Assembly (NCBI GenBank): GCA_025360605.1
Contig: JANYBV010000025.1
Span: forward strand, 1 to 41,582
Source: Alphaproteobacteria bacterium
Lineage (GTDB): Bacteria; Pseudomonadota; Alphaproteobacteria; Rickettsiales; SXRF01
DNA length: 41,582 bases
Reading direction: 5' to 3'
The notes below the pieces were generated by a model, which worked only from the letters and a program-made list of their open reading frames with translations, did no database searches and was not told where the DNA came from. Within the stretch, counting starts at the first letter, position 1. The number at the start of each line of letters is the position of its first letter. The translations under genes and the position numbers were made by a program. Of this stretch, positions 40,946-41,582 are shown piece by piece.

Positions 40946-41582
40946 ATGAAACAAAAGCGTAATAAAAACAATAAATTGAAGGCGCTTAACCGGAATTGGT
41001 CAGTCTTTTTGCTGACCTCCTATTTGTCGACGGCATCCAGCCAAACAGAACTCACAGAAATCAAGCCTTATAATGCCTTGGAAACCAAGGGATATGAACC
41101 TAATTTACTGAACAAAGCCCAGTATGGGCTTAATACGATGCCAATCGGCCAGATTTTCAAAGAATTCTTTTCTCTGGATGATCTGCTGATAGCCGATGCC
41201 AATGCCATGCAGGTAGTTGTTCCTGTAGCAGAATCCGCTCCAGAATCAGCGCCACCATCACCTCCTGTGGTAGAATCCGCTCCTGAATCACCACCTGAAT
41301 CACCACCTAAATCACCACCACGTTCACCCGCACCACCCGCGCCACCTGTACCGCCTGTACCACCTGCGCCGCCGGCACCACCATCACCGCCCGCTTCACC
41401 GCCTCATTCGCCACCAGGGTCACCACCCGCTTCACCGCCTCATTCGCCTCCAGGGTCACCACCGGGATCGCCACCAGGATCACCACCAGGATCACCACCA
41501 GGATCACCACCAGGATCACCACCAGGATCACCACCAGGATCACCACCAGGATCACCACCAGGATCACCACCAGGATCACCAC
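40946..41582 (+). CDS. 5' part of a proline-rich repeat protein, cut by the window end
   Basis: An open frame starts at ATG 40946 (MKQKRNKNNKLKALNRNW) and has no stop before the window ends, giving at least 212 residues. Residues 18-34 are moderately hydrophobic (WSVFLLTSYLSTASS) and could be a signal or anchor. A short folded segment follows (YGLNTMPIGQIFKEFFSLDD, then LLIADANAM). From about residue 93 it is Pro-rich: VESAPESPPESPPKSPP, then APPVPPVPPAPP, and from about 41459 near-perfect PPGS tetrapeptides. The style suggests a large surface or secreted protein with a flexible stalk. It is a separate transcription unit from lpxB. Product length and C-terminal domains cannot be known here. 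Confidence 0.7.
   Translation, partial: MKQKRNKNNKLKALNRNWSVFLLTSYLSTASSQTELTEIKPYNALETKGYEPNLLNKAQYGLNTMPIGQIFKEFFSLDDLLIADANAMQVVVPVAESAPESAPPSPPVVESAPESPPESPPKSPPRSPAPPAPPVPPVPPAPPAPPSPPASPPHSPPGSPPASPPHSPPGSPPGSPPGSPPGSPPGSPPGSPPGSPPGSPPGSPPGSPPGSP
41471..41582 (+). repeat. 12-bp tandem repeat encoding PPGS units
   Basis: CCACCAGGATCA is repeated without change for about 9.3 copies up to the end of the window, preceded by diverged copies from about 41420. Being a multiple of three it keeps the reading frame and encodes Pro-Pro-Gly-Ser. The identical copies suggest recent expansion and length variation between strains. Confidence 0.93.

Noticed and set aside
41307-41582. Minus-strand open frame of VILVV repeats
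   Set aside because: It is the complement of the PPGS repeat; a 12-bp repeat without stops opens several frames. The plus-strand frame has a start, a unique N-terminal part and a sensible composition.
41471-41582. CRISPR-like regular repeat
   Set aside because: Units are 12 bp, directly abutting and without spacers, and they lie in an open reading frame.

Overview
The window reads as chromosomal DNA of an alphaproteobacterium of roughly 50% GC. The evidence is gene content and order: tkt-gap-pgk behind a small coiled-coil gene, glnE next to bcp, an envelope block cdsA-dxr-rseP / bamA-skp-lpxD-fabZ-lpxA-lpxI-lpxB, and LpxI rather than LpxH for UDP-diacylglucosamine hydrolysis. A VirB2-type pilin gene, a MotA/MotB pair and several lineage-specific proteins suggest a less-studied branch (Micavibrio-like, Rickettsiales/Holosporales-like or similar). 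The sequence alone does not settle which.

Layout. 1-2635: a frameshifted outer-membrane protein gene overlapping a membrane glycosyltransferase with an N-terminal MshEN/GSPII_E domain, plausibly an exopolysaccharide module. 2649-4639: a Fur-box-controlled iron uptake operon (periplasmic cupredoxin, then an FTR1 permease continuous with a C-terminal beta-barrel). 4939-5766: an orphan prepilin-like protein. 5759-7307 (minus): MotA/MotB-like stator pair. 7459-9845: a single-domain response regulator and a hybrid kinase whose second PAS domain resembles the FixL haem pocket. 10118-12963: two unrecognised proteins rich in Pro/Ala or Lys/Glu. 13058-14768 (minus): a lipoprotein, a MAPEG protein and a coiled-coil protein. 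14980-19237: tkt, gap and pgk with ATGA overlaps. 19324-21073: M17 leucyl aminopeptidase overlapping a MarR-type regulator. 21118-24318 (minus): a very large AsmA/YhdP-like envelope protein. 24512-27970: glnE and bcp. 28010-31011: cdsA, dxr, rseP. 31102-32610 (minus): a VirB2-like pilin, an unknown partner and a small membrane protein, inserted between rseP and bamA. 32855-40753: bamA, skp, lpxD, fabZ, an unknown gene, lpxA, lpxI, lpxB. 40946 to the end: the 5' part of a proline-rich repeat protein that runs off the window in a perfect 12-bp tandem repeat.

How the genes work together: most of the right half builds the outer membrane. CdsA supplies CDP-diacylglycerol for phospholipids, LpxD/A/I/B and FabZ make lipid A and its acyl precursors, BamA and Skp insert outer-membrane proteins, RseP processes membrane-bound regulators, and the AsmA-like protein probably serves lipid transport. 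The most unusual items are the FTR1/beta-barrel fusion, the orphan VirB2 module inside the rseP-bamA interval, the unknown gene inside the lipid A operon, the FixL-like hybrid kinase, and the two low-complexity proteins at 10-13 kb.
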